Positions 56,634 through 64,000 of a stretch of DNA of 64,000 bases are shown here, piece after piece (the first letter of the stretch is position 1; each line of letters starts with the position of its first letter). The position numbers and the translations under genes were made by a program. The DNA is from Agromyces humatus (GTDB lineage Bacteria; Actinomycetota; Actinomycetes; Actinomycetales; Microbacteriaceae): the NCBI RefSeq assembly GCF_021228295.1, contig NZ_JAJQPD010000001.1:434001-498000 (forward strand), given 5' to 3'. The notes under the pieces were generated by a model. It had not been told where the DNA came from and ran no database searches. It saw only the letters and a list, made by a program, of their open reading frames with translations.

Positions 56634-58556
56634 ATGCAGTTCCATCACCACGGCTACGTCTCGCACGATCCCCGAGTGCTCCCCGCCGCCGGCATCGGGC
56701 TCGACCGGCCGGAGGATCTCCCCGACGAGATGGACGTGCTCGTCGTCGGCACCGGCCCCGCCGGCATGTTGCTCGCGGCGCAGATGTCGATGTATCCAGA
56801 CGTGCACACGCGCATCATCGAGCGCCGCGGCGACCGGCTCGAGATCGGCCACGCCGACGGCATCCAGGCGCGCTCGATCGAGACGTTCCAAGCCTTCGGC
56901 TTCGCCGAGCGCCTGCTCGCCGAGGCGTACCGCATCACCGAGATGCAGTTCTGGCGCCCCGATCCGGCCGACCGCGGCCGCATCCACCGTGCCGACAAGT
57001 CGATCGACTCCGCGGCGCTCGACGACTCGACGCTCAGCGAGTTCCCCCACGTGGTCTGCAACCAGGCACGCGTGCAGGACTACTTCGCCGAGTTCGCGGC
57101 GTTCTCGCCCAGCCGCCTGAAGCCTGACTACGGCTGGGAGCTCGTCTCGCTCGAGGTCGAGGAGGGCGCTGAGCGCCCCGTCAAGGCCGTTGTGCGTCGC
57201 ACGGTCGGCGACGAGCAGGGAGCAGAGCGCACCGTGCGTGCGAAGTACGCGGTCGGCTGCGACGGCGCACGCTCGCAGGTGCGCAAGTCGATCGGTGGCC
57301 GGCTGCACGGCGACTCCCGCAACCACGCGTGGGGCGTCATGGATGTGCTCGTCGACACCGACTTCCCCGACATCCGCACGAAGTGCGCGATCCAGTCGGG
57401 CTCGGGCGGCAACATCCTGCTCATCCCCCGGGAGGGCAACGCGCTCTGCCGCCTGTACGTCGACCTCGGCGACATCGACCCGGAGGACGCTGGCACGGTG
57501 CGCGAGACGCCGTTCGAGCGCATCCTCGAGATCGCGCAGGGCATCTTCCAGCCGTACCGGCTCGAGGTGCGCCACGTCGCCTGGTGGAGCGTCTACGAGG
57601 TGGGACAGCGGGTGACCGACACGTTCGACGACGTCAAGCCCGAGGAGCGCGGCGAGAAGAAGCCGCATGTGTTCATCGCCGGCGACGCCTGCCACACACA
57701 CTCGGCGAAGGCCGGCCAGGGCATGAACGTGTCGATGCAGGACACCTTCAATCTGGGCTGGAAGCTCGGCTCGGTGCTCACCGGCCGCAGCCCCGAGTCG
57801 CTGCTCGACACGTACTCGGTGGAGCGACAGGTGGTGGCGCAGAAGCTCATCGACTTCGACCTCGAGTGGTCGACTCTCATGGGCGCGAAGGTGCTCGATC
57901 CTGAGCACACTGAGCTCGGCGGCGTCGACCCGGCCGAAGTCACCGCACACTACGTGAAGAGCGAGATCCGGGCCTCGGGATTCGGCACGCACTACGAGCC
58001 GTCGACAGTCACCGCCGAGGGCGGGTTCCAGCACCTCGCGACGGGCTACCCGATCGGCGAGCGCTTCTGGTCGGCACCGGTCGTGCGCGTGTGCGACGCC
58101 GTACCGATGGAACTCGGTCACCACATGCGTGCCGACGGCCGCTGGCGCCTCTACGCCTTCGCCGATGCACCGGCTCCGACCGAGGGCGGCGAGATCCACC
58201 GCTGGGCTGAGTGGCTGCACGACTCTCCCGATTCCCCGTACGTCAGCACGCATCGCGGGGGCGAGGACGCCGGCAGTGTCTTCGACGTCAAGGTCATCTG
58301 GCAGCAGGACCACGACTCCATCGAGCCGCGCGATGTGCCGGCGGTGTTCCGGCCCCGCTTCGGCCCGTTCCAGGTGATCGACGACGAGCTCGTCTACGCG
58401 GCCGACCCCGCGAACGACATCTTCGAGCGGCGCGGCATCGACCGGGGTGGATGCGTCGTGGTCGTGCGCCCGGACATGTTCGTCGCGACCGTGCTTCCGC
58501 TGGACCAGCCGGAGCTGCTCGCCGAGTTCTTCGAACCGGTGCTGCTGCCCGCCTGA
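56634..58556 (+). CDS. FAD-dependent aromatic hydroxylase (phenol 2-/3-hydroxybenzoate 4-monooxygenase type)
   Basis: A 640-residue class A flavoprotein hydroxylase. Motifs are the GxGxxG fold VLVVGTGPAGMLLAAQMS (residue ~38), the DG motif YAVGCDGARSQVRKSI, and the GD motif FIAGDACHTHSAKAGQGMN. The last ~150 residues form the thioredoxin-like C-terminal domain of the phenol hydroxylase/MobA subgroup, and the length matches MobA. It should add an OH ortho to a phenolic OH using NADPH and O2. ATG 56634 follows GAAGGAG. The exact substrate (hydroxybenzoate, hydroxyphenylacetate or phenol) is not fixed by sequence. Confidence 0.85.
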   Translation: MQFHHHGYVSHDPRVLPAAGIGLDRPEDLPDEMDVLVVGTGPAGMLLAAQMSMYPDVHTRIIERRGDRLEIGHADGIQARSIETFQAFGFAERLLAEAYRITEMQFWRPDPADRGRIHRADKSIDSAALDDSTLSEFPHVVCNQARVQDYFAEFAAFSPSRLKPDYGWELVSLEVEEGAERPVKAVVRRTVGDEQGAERTVRAKYAVGCDGARSQVRKSIGGRLHGDSRNHAWGVMDVLVDTDFPDIRTKCAIQSGSGGNILLIPREGNALCRLYVDLGDIDPEDAGTVRETPFERILEIAQGIFQPYRLEVRHVAWWSVYEVGQRVTDTFDDVKPEERGEKKPHVFIAGDACHTHSAKAGQGMNVSMQDTFNLGWKLGSVLTGRSPESLLDTYSVERQVVAQKLIDFDLEWSTLMGAKVLDPEHTELGGVDPAEVTAHYVKSEIRASGFGTHYEPSTVTAEGGFQHLATGYPIGERFWSAPVVRVCDAVPMELGHHMRADGRWRLYAFADAPAPTEGGEIHRWAEWLHDSPDSPYVSTHRGGEDAGSVFDVKVIWQQDHDSIEPRDVPAVFRPRFGPFQVIDDELVYAADPANDIFERRGIDRGGCVVVVRPDMFVATVLPLDQPELLAEFFEPVLLPA

Positions 58557-58588
58557 CGGGGCGACAACTCGCCACCGTGCCGCACCCC

Positions 58589-58600
58589 CTCGTATACGAT
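58589..58600. promoter_or_regulatory. GntR operator candidate O3
   Basis: CTCGTATACGAT matches the O2 core at 11 of 12 positions, in the 80-nt gap before hpaH. An internal promoter with TACGAT as -10 could lie here. Confidence 0.6.
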
Positions 58601-58636
58601 CGCAACCAGCTACCTCGACGACGAAGTGGAGCTCCC

Positions 58637-59422
58637 GTGCTCGATCCCTCCCGCATCTCGGCGATCGCCGACGAACTCGCGGCCGCCGACCGCGATCGCA
58701 CCATCGTTCCGCTGCTCACGGCCCGCAATCCCGATATGACGGTCGAGGACGCCTATGCCGTGCAGAAGCGGTGGGCCGACGCCCGCCGCGAGTCCGGGGC
58801 ACGGCTCGTGGGTCGCAAGATCGGGCTCACCTCGAAGGTCATGCAGGTCGCGACCGGAATCACCGAGCCCGACTACGGCGTGATCTTCGACGACATGGTG
58901 TTCGAGTCCGGGACATCCGTCGAGTTCGACCGCTTCTCGAACGTGCGCATCGAGGTCGAACTGGCGTTCGTGCTGTCGAAGCCGCTCGAGGGTCCGCACG
59001 TCACGCTCTTCGACGTGCTCGACGCGACGGCCTACGTCGTGCCGGCGCTCGAGATCCTGAACTCGCACATCGAACTGCAGGGTCGCACGATCGTCGACAC
59101 GATCAGCGACAACGCGGCCATGGGCGGCATGGTCGTCGGCGGACGCCCCGTCAAGGTCGACGAGGTCGACCTGCGGTGGATCTCGGCGCTGCTCTACCGC
59201 AACCAGACCATCGAGGAGTCGGGCGTGGCCGCGGCAGTACTCGGCCACCCGGCGCTGGGCGTCGCGTGGCTCGCGAACAAGCTCTCCCAGCACGGGCAGT
59301 CGCTCGGCGAGGGCGAGATCATCCTGGCCGGGTCGTTCACCCGGCCGATGTGGGTCGAACGCGGCGACACCGTGCACGCCGACTTCGGAGCGTTGGGGGC
59401 GGTCACGTGCCGGTTCGAGTGA
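58637..59422 (+). CDS. hpaH: 2-Oxo-hepta-3-ene-1,7-dioate hydratase-type enzyme
   Basis: A 261-residue member of the FAH/MhpD hydratase family. Family features are VGRKIGLTSKVMQ, EPDYGVIFDDMVF, RIEVELAFVL (metal-binding Glu), VPALEILNSHIE and LGHPALGVAWLANKL. It adds water to the 2-oxo-3-ene dioate made in homoprotocatechuate degradation, or to the related 2-keto-4-pentenoate. GTG start at 58637 with GGAG 5 nt upstream. The downstream HpaI-type aldolase gene supports the Hpa assignment. Confidence 0.85.
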   Translation: MLDPSRISAIADELAAADRDRTIVPLLTARNPDMTVEDAYAVQKRWADARRESGARLVGRKIGLTSKVMQVATGITEPDYGVIFDDMVFESGTSVEFDRFSNVRIEVELAFVLSKPLEGPHVTLFDVLDATAYVVPALEILNSHIELQGRTIVDTISDNAAMGGMVVGGRPVKVDEVDLRWISALLYRNQTIEESGVAAAVLGHPALGVAWLANKLSQHGQSLGEGEIILAGSFTRPMWVERGDTVHADFGALGAVTCRFE

Positions 59423-60276
59423 ACCTTCCCGAGACGTTCGCCGCGCGCATCGCCGGCGGCTCCCGGCCGCAGGTCGGCATGTGGGTGTGCTCCGGCAGCC
59501 CCATCATCGCCGAGATCGCCGCGGGCAGCGGCGTCGACTGGGTGCTCCTCGATGCCGAGCACTCCCCCAACGGCCTCGAGTCGATCCTCGGCCAGCTCTA
59601 CGCGATGTCGGGCTACCCCGTCGCGCCCGTCGTTCGACCGCCGATCGGCGACACGGTCGTGATCAAGCAGTACCTCGACCTCGGGGTGCAGAACCTGCTC
59701 GTGCCGATGGTCGACTCGGCCGAGCAGGCCACCGAGCTCGTGCGCGCGGTGCGCTACCCCGGCGGCGGCGTTCGCGGCGTCGGCGCGTCGCTCGCCCGGT
59801 CGTCCCGGTGGAACCGTGTCGCCGACTACCTGCAGAACGCGTCCGCGACGATCAGCCTCATCGTGCAGATCGAGTCGGCGACGGCGGTCGCCGCTGCCGC
59901 CGAGATCGCCGCGGTCGACGGAGTCGACGCGCTCTTCGTGGGGCCGGCCGACCTCGCCGCATCGATGGGCGTGCTCGGACAGCAGAGCCACCCCGACGTC
60001 GTGGCCGCCGTGCTCTCGTCGATCGAGGCCGGCCGCGCCGCGGGCAAGCCCGTCGGCGTCAACGCGTTCGTCGCCGAAGACGCCGAGCGCTACCTCGCCG
60101 CCGGGGCGTCGTTCGTCGCCGTCGGCGCCGATGTGGCCATCCTGGCGCGAGCCTCCGAGGCGCTCGCCGACCGCTTCATCGGGTCACGGTCCGGCGATGC
60201 GGAGGTCTCGGGCTCCGACGCTCCCGGCGGCCCCGACACTCCCCGCGGCCCCGACACTCCCCGAGCAAGCTACTGA
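59407..60276 (+). CDS. hpaI: HpcH/HpaI-family aldolase (2,4-dihydroxyhept-2-ene-1,7-dioate aldolase type)
   Basis: A 289-residue class II aldolase. Motifs are WVLLDAEHSPNGLES, PVVRPPIGDTVVIKQYLDLG, VQNLLVPMVDSAEQA, RGVGASLARSSRWN and DALFVGPADLAASMG. It splits the hydrated dioate to pyruvate and succinic semialdehyde. Start: GTG 59407 with GGGGG 7 nt upstream, overlapping hpaH; GTG 59419 (GTGA overlap) is the alternative. The C-terminus carries a Pro/Asp-rich tail with a duplicated GPDTPR unit, from an 18-nt tandem repeat at about 60232-60267. Confidence 0.88.
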   Translation: MPVRVNLPETFAARIAGGSRPQVGMWVCSGSPIIAEIAAGSGVDWVLLDAEHSPNGLESILGQLYAMSGYPVAPVVRPPIGDTVVIKQYLDLGVQNLLVPMVDSAEQATELVRAVRYPGGGVRGVGASLARSSRWNRVADYLQNASATISLIVQIESATAVAAAAEIAAVDGVDALFVGPADLAASMGVLGQQSHPDVVAAVLSSIEAGRAAGKPVGVNAFVAEDAERYLAAGASFVAVGADVAILARASEALADRFIGSRSGDAEVSGSDAPGGPDTPRGPDTPRASY

Positions 60277-60293
60277 CATGTCCCCTAGGGCCA

Positions 60294-60362
60294 CGCAGGA
60301 CATTCCGGGATTCCCAGGACACCCGCACCCCTGGGTGTCCTGCGAATCAGCAGATGTCCTGT
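60294..60362 (+). terminator. Nested hairpins after hpaI
   Basis: AGGACACCC and GGGTGTCCT form a tight stem with a 7-nt loop, flanked by outer CAGGACA/TGTCCTG arms. This lies in the 180-nt gap before the next gene and may attenuate or end transcription from the upstream operon. Confidence 0.45.
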
Positions 60363-60417
60363 CCGCTGATCGGTGGGGCAGGGAAGTTCGTTCACCGGTC
60401 TGGCGTGAAGCCGACAG

Positions 60418-60429
60418 ATCGTATATCAT
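60418..60429. promoter_or_regulatory. GntR operator candidate O4
   Basis: ATCGTATATCAT matches the operator core at 10 of 12 positions, 28 nt before the FAH-RraA gene. TATATC inside it could be that gene's -10. Confidence 0.55.
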
Positions 60430-60456
60430 TTCAGATATTGAGAGACGAGGACGTCT

Positions 60457-62043
60457 ATGACGAACGAGTTCACCGCGACGAGCGGCGGCGCCATCCCGAC
60501 ACCGGGAAAGATCATCGCCGTGCACCTCAATTACCCCTCGCGGGCTGCGCAACGTGGTCGCACCCCCGCCCAGCCCAGCTACTTCATCAAGCCCTCGTCA
60601 TCGATCGCCCCGTCGGGCGGCACGCTCGAGCGCCCGGCGGGCACTGAGCTGCTCGCCTTCGAGGGCGAGATCGCGCTCATCATCGGCGAGCCGGCGCGGC
60701 ACGTCACGCCCGAGCGCGGCTGGAGCCACGTGGCATCCGTCACCGCCGCCAACGATCTCGGCATCTACGACCTCCGTGCCGCCGACAAGGGCTCGAACGT
60801 GCGCTCGAAGGGCGGCGACGGGTTCACCCCGCTCGGCCCGATCGCGATCCCCACCGACGGCATCGGCGAAGACGCCTGGCGCGTGCGCACCTGGGTCAAC
60901 GGCGAACTCGTGCAGGATGACTCGTCGGCGACGCTGCTCTTCCCCTTCGGCCGGCTCGTGGCCGACCTCTCGCAGCTCATGACGCTCGAGACCGGCGACG
61001 TCATCCTCACCGGCACCCCCGCGGGCTCGTCGGTCATCGTGCCGGGCGATGTCGTCGAGGTCGAGGTCGACGCGCCCGCAGCGCCCGGGGCACCGTCGAC
61101 GGGCCGGCTCGTCACGACGATCACGCAGGGCACCGCCACGTTCGGCGACTTCGGCACGAAGCCCGCGGTCGACGACCTGCAGCGCATCGAGGCCTGGGGC
61201 AGCGAGGCCGAGCTCGCGGCGGCGGTCGCCGCCGGGCGCGCGACGGCGCCGAGCGCCGCGACCGCTGCGGCCTCGCCGGCTCCTCGACCGACGGACGTGC
61301 TCACCGACGAGGTGCGCGCGCTGATCGAGTCGACGGCGGTCGCGACCCTGAGCGTCGCGCTGCGCAAGCGCGGCTATCACGACATCTTCATCGAGGGCGT
61401 GCACGCCAACCACCCCGGCGACCGCATCCTGGGCACGGCCAAGACGCTGCGGTTCATCCCGTTCCGCCCCGACCTGTTCGCGGCGCACGGCGGCGGGTTC
61501 AACGCGCAGAAGGTCGCGTTCGACACCGTCGAGCCGGGCGAGGTGCTGGTCGTCGAGGCCCGTGGCGAGCGCGGCACCGGCACCGTGGGCGACGTGCTCG
61601 CACTGCGTGCGCAGGTGCGCGGCGCGGCCGGCATCGTCACCGACGGCGGCGTGCGCGACTTCGACGCGGTCGCCGGCTTCGAGATCCCCGTGTTCTCGCA
61701 GGGGCCGCACCCGAGCGTGCTCGGGCGCAGGCACGTGCCGTGGGAGGTCGACGTGACCATCGCCTGCGGCGGCGCGGCCGTGCAGCCGGGCGATGTCATC
61801 GTGGGCGACGGCGACGGGGTCATCGTGATCCCGTCGCACCTCGTGGCCGAGGTGGCCGCCGAGGCGGCCGAACAGGAGCGCCAGGACGCCTACGTCGCCG
61901 AGCAGGTCGCGGGCGGGGCATCCGTCGACGGGCTGTTCCCCATGAACGCGGCATGGCTGGCGCGTTACGAGGCGAGCCGCGTCGGTCTCGAGACGCGTCC
62001 GGCTTCGCCGGGCGCTCCTCGACCCGCAGGTGGGTCGCGATGA
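60457..62043 (+). CDS. Fused FAH-domain and RraA-like protein
   Basis: A 528-residue fusion. Residues ~15-250 are a fumarylacetoacetase-fold domain of the HpaG type: YFIKPSSSIAPSGG, FEGEIALIIG (metal Glu pair), NDLGIYDLRAADKGSN and TGTPAGSSVIVPGDVVEVEV. After an Ala/Pro linker, residues ~285-500 are RraA-like: RILGTAKTLRF, GDVLALRAQVRGAAGIVTDG with GGVRD (catalytic Arg/Asp), and PGDVIVGDGDGVIVIP. The FAH half should be the isomerase/decarboxylase of the pathway; the RraA half may decarboxylate or cleave a 2-oxo acid. The C-terminus (VGLETRPASPGAPRPA) is encoded by repeat B5. Ends by ATGA overlap with GntR. Confidence 0.85.
   Translation: MTNEFTATSGGAIPTPGKIIAVHLNYPSRAAQRGRTPAQPSYFIKPSSSIAPSGGTLERPAGTELLAFEGEIALIIGEPARHVTPERGWSHVASVTAANDLGIYDLRAADKGSNVRSKGGDGFTPLGPIAIPTDGIGEDAWRVRTWVNGELVQDDSSATLLFPFGRLVADLSQLMTLETGDVILTGTPAGSSVIVPGDVVEVEVDAPAAPGAPSTGRLVTTITQGTATFGDFGTKPAVDDLQRIEAWGSEAELAAAVAAGRATAPSAATAAASPAPRPTDVLTDEVRALIESTAVATLSVALRKRGYHDIFIEGVHANHPGDRILGTAKTLRFIPFRPDLFAAHGGGFNAQKVAFDTVEPGEVLVVEARGERGTGTVGDVLALRAQVRGAAGIVTDGGVRDFDAVAGFEIPVFSQGPHPSVLGRRHVPWEVDVTIACGGAAVQPGDVIVGDGDGVIVIPSHLVAEVAAEAAEQERQDAYVAEQVAGGASVDGLFPMNAAWLARYEASRVGLETRPASPGAPRPAGGSR
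61984..62025. repeat. Single repeat unit, type B (B5), at the 3' end of the FAH-RraA gene
   Basis: One unit from GGTCTCGAGACGCG to GCGCTCCTCGACCC that encodes most of the last 20 residues of the protein. It is the only unit seen in the right half of the window. Confidence 0.78.
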
Positions 62044-62741
62044 GCGCAGAGAGCAAGTCGCAGCAGGCGTACCGCTTCATCCGCGAGCGCATCGACGACG
62101 GCCGCTACGTGCCGGGCTACCGACTCGTGCTGGGCTCGATCGCACGTGAACTCGACGTGAGCGTCGTGCCCGTGCGCGAGGCGATCCGCCGGCTCGAGGC
62201 CGAGAATCTCGTCACGTTCGAGCGCAACGTCGGCGCACAGGTCGCCCTCATCCAAGAGACCGAGTACCTGCACACGATGCAGACACTCGCACTCGTCGAG
62301 GGTTCCGCCACCGCACTCTCCGCGCCGCTGCTCACGCCCGACCACCTGAGCCGGGCGCGCGCGATCAACGAGCGCATGCGTCGCACGCTCGACGACTTCG
62401 AGCCGCACCGGTTCACCGAGCTCAACCTCGAGTTCCACTCGGTGCTGTTCGAGGAGTGCCCGAACCCGCACATCCTCGACCTGGTGCATCGCGGCTGGAA
62501 CCGCATGAAGCTGCTGCGCGACTCGTCGTTCAGCTTCGTGCCGGGCCGCGCGCTCGAGTCCGTCGGCGAGCACGACCGCATCCTCGACCTCATCGAGGCG
62601 GGCGCCGAGCCGCTCGACATCGAACTCGCCGCACGCCGCCACCGCACCGCCACGCTCGACGCCGTGCTCGCCTACCAGAGCGAGCACAAGTCGCCTGCGA
62701 CGGATGTCCCGGACCCCGAGTCATCCGAAATCTCCGCCTGA
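62040..62741 (+). CDS. GntR-family regulator, FCD subgroup
   Basis: A 233-residue regulator. The winged HTH is visible in QQAYRFIRERIDDGRYVPGY and SIARELDVSVVPVREAIRRLEAENLV; the FCD domain follows with RFTELNLEFHSVLFEECPNP (metal/ligand His) and the later EHDRILDLIEAG and RRHRTATLDAVL. It overlaps the FAH-RraA stop by ATGA and lies inside the operon that it most likely represses through the ATCGTATACGAT sites. Confidence 0.9.
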   Translation: MSAESKSQQAYRFIRERIDDGRYVPGYRLVLGSIARELDVSVVPVREAIRRLEAENLVTFERNVGAQVALIQETEYLHTMQTLALVEGSATALSAPLLTPDHLSRARAINERMRRTLDDFEPHRFTELNLEFHSVLFEECPNPHILDLVHRGWNRMKLLRDSSFSFVPGRALESVGEHDRILDLIEAGAEPLDIELAARRHRTATLDAVLAYQSEHKSPATDVPDPESSEISA

Positions 62742-62772
62742 ATCCACACGCATCGATCGGAAAGCATCAGCC

Positions 62773-64000
62773 ATGACGCATCACATCCCCGAGGGACTGC
62801 CCGACCGCATCCGCCACTACATCGACGGCGCGTTCGTCGACTCGGTCGGCGGCGAGACGTTCGACGTGCTCGACCCCGTGTCGAACGAGACGTACGTGCA
62901 GGCCGCGGCCGGCCAGAAGGCCGACATCGACCTCGCCGTCGCCGCCGCCACGCGCGCCTTCCGCGAGGGCCCGTGGCCGAAGATGCTGCCGCGCGAGCGC
63001 TCGCGGGTGCTGCACAAGATCGCCGACATCGTCGAGTCGCGCGACGCGCAGCTCGCCGAGCTCGAGTCGTTCGACTCGGGCCTGCCGATCACGCAGGCAC
63101 TCGGACAGGCACGTCGCGCCGCCGAGAACTTCCGGTTCTTCGCCGACCTGATCGTCGCGCAGGCCGACGACACCTACAAGATGCCCGGCCGCCAGATCAA
63201 CTACGTCAACCGCAAGCCGATCGGCGTCGCCGGGCTCATCACGCCCTGGAACACCCCGTTCATGCTCGAGTCGTGGAAGCTCGGGCCGGCACTCGCCACC
63301 GGCAACACGGTCGTGCTGAAGCCCGCCGAGTTCACGCCGCTGTCGGCGTCGCTGTGGGCGGGGATCTTCGAGGAGGCCGGGCTGCCGAAGGGCGTGTTCA
63401 ACCTCGTGAACGGGCTCGGCGAAGAGGCGGGCGACGCGCTCGTGAAGCATCCCGACGTGCCGCTCATCTCGTTCACCGGCGAGAGTCGCACCGGGCAGGT
63501 CATCTTCGGCAACGCGGCGCCGTTCCTCAAGGGCCTCTCGATGGAGCTCGGCGGCAAGTCGCCGGCCGTGGTGTTCGCCGACGCCGACCTCGAGGCCGCG
63601 GTCGACGCGACGATCTTCGGGGTGTTCTCGCTCAACGGCGAGCGCTGCACGGCGGGGTCGCGCATCCTCGTCGAACGCCCGGTGTACGACGAGTTCGTGG
63701 AGCGCTACGCGGCGCAGGCGAAGCGCGTCATCGTGGGCGACCCGCACGATCCCGCGACCGAGGTCGGTGCCCTCGTGCACCCCGAGCACTACGACAAAGT
63801 GATGAGCTACGTCGAGATCGGCAAGACCGAGGGTCGCCTCGTCGCCGGCGGCGGCCGGCCCGAGGGCTTCCCCACCGGCAACTACGTCGCACCGACGGTG
63901 TTCGTCGATGTCGCCCCCGACGCCCGCATCTTCCAGGAGGAGATCTTCGGACCGGTCGTGGCGATCACCCCGTTCGACACCGACGAAGAGGCGCTCGAAC
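62773..64000 (+). CDS. hpaE: 5-Carboxymethyl-2-hydroxymuconate semialdehyde dehydrogenase (partial)
   Basis: The first 409 codons of an aldehyde dehydrogenase; the 3' end is beyond the window. Motifs: GLITPWNTPFMLESW, VLKPAEFTPLSASL, SFTGESRTGQVI, MELGGKSPAVVF (catalytic Glu) and FSLNGERCTAGSRILVE (catalytic Cys), then QEEIFGPVVA. It is nearest to HpaE-type enzymes and oxidises the ring-cleavage semialdehyde. GGAAAG precedes ATG 62773. It follows gntR by 31 nt in the same operon. Confidence 0.88.
   Translation, partial: MTHHIPEGLPDRIRHYIDGAFVDSVGGETFDVLDPVSNETYVQAAAGQKADIDLAVAAATRAFREGPWPKMLPRERSRVLHKIADIVESRDAQLAELESFDSGLPITQALGQARRAAENFRFFADLIVAQADDTYKMPGRQINYVNRKPIGVAGLITPWNTPFMLESWKLGPALATGNTVVLKPAEFTPLSASLWAGIFEEAGLPKGVFNLVNGLGEEAGDALVKHPDVPLISFTGESRTGQVIFGNAAPFLKGLSMELGGKSPAVVFADADLEAAVDATIFGVFSLNGERCTAGSRILVERPVYDEFVERYAAQAKRVIVGDPHDPATEVGALVHPEHYDKVMSYVEIGKTEGRLVAGGGRPEGFPTGNYVAPTVFVDVAPDARIFQEEIFGPVVAITPFDTDEEALE

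Overview
The window reads as one continuous piece of a high-GC actinobacterial chromosome, most likely Microbacteriaceae (Agromyces/Microbacterium-like). The basis is very high GC in third codon positions, ATGA/GTGA start-stop overlaps in nearly every operon, several promoters whose -10 box lies only 6-7 nt before the start codon (leaderless mRNAs), a GTP-type PEP carboxykinase, a RamB-like regulator and a seven-iron ferredoxin. I see no rRNA, tRNA, transposase, phage gene or CRISPR array.

Layout. 0-4.7 kb: end of sdhB, then yihY, xth, trpS, an acetyltransferase and a HAD hydrolase. 4.9-10.4 kb: glycerol catabolism (glpD-glpF-glpK) with a divergent SorC-type regulator. 10.4-14.2 kb: FMN riboswitch and ribD-ribE-ribBA-ribH. 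14.2-17.4 kb: a membrane protein, an MHS-family transporter, a Met/Cys-rich copper-binding protein and a small unknown. 17.5-28.1 kb: assimilatory sulfate reduction in one long overlapping minus-strand operon (sir, cysH, cysD, cysN, ABC transporter, SUMT), followed by a ferredoxin-NADP reductase and a ferredoxin. 28.3-36.8 kb: a DrrAB/NodIJ-like exporter, pseudouridine catabolism, a half-size ABC exporter and small unknowns. 36.9-45.8 kb: pckG with a RamB-like regulator, a PadR/membrane-protein pair, SDR plus thiolase, and a GapB-like GAPDH. 46-52.2 kb: amine permease, TetR, flavin amine oxidase, AraC regulator and a frameshifted aldehyde dehydrogenase. 53-64 kb: a ThDP enzyme and an aromatic degradation cluster (MHS transporter, flavin hydroxylase, HpaH, HpaI, a FAH-RraA fusion, GntR, HpaE) that runs off the right edge.

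How the parts fit. Sir reduces sulfite with ferredoxin electrons that the FprA/FdxA pair could supply. SUMT starts the siroheme made for Sir. CysDN and CysH convert sulfate to sulfite through APS, so no CysC is needed. In the last cluster, amine oxidase plus aldehyde dehydrogenase could make arylacetates that feed the Hpa-type lower pathway; this link is inference.

The most unusual features are: (1) a family of paired inverted ~35-nt units that sit in frame inside the N-termini of five genes of the sulfur operon and one exporter permease, and at the C-termini of others, so that they are translated into recurring peptides, much as Rickettsia palindromic elements are; (2) a second family of ~90-bp perfect or near-perfect palindromes placed about 30 nt after stop codons at 40-44 kb; (3) a four-site operator set built on ATCGTATACGAT that ties the aromatic cluster to its GntR regulator; (4) the FAH-RraA fusion; (5) the Met/Cys-rich Csp-like protein; (6) a one-base lesion in the aldehyde dehydrogenase.
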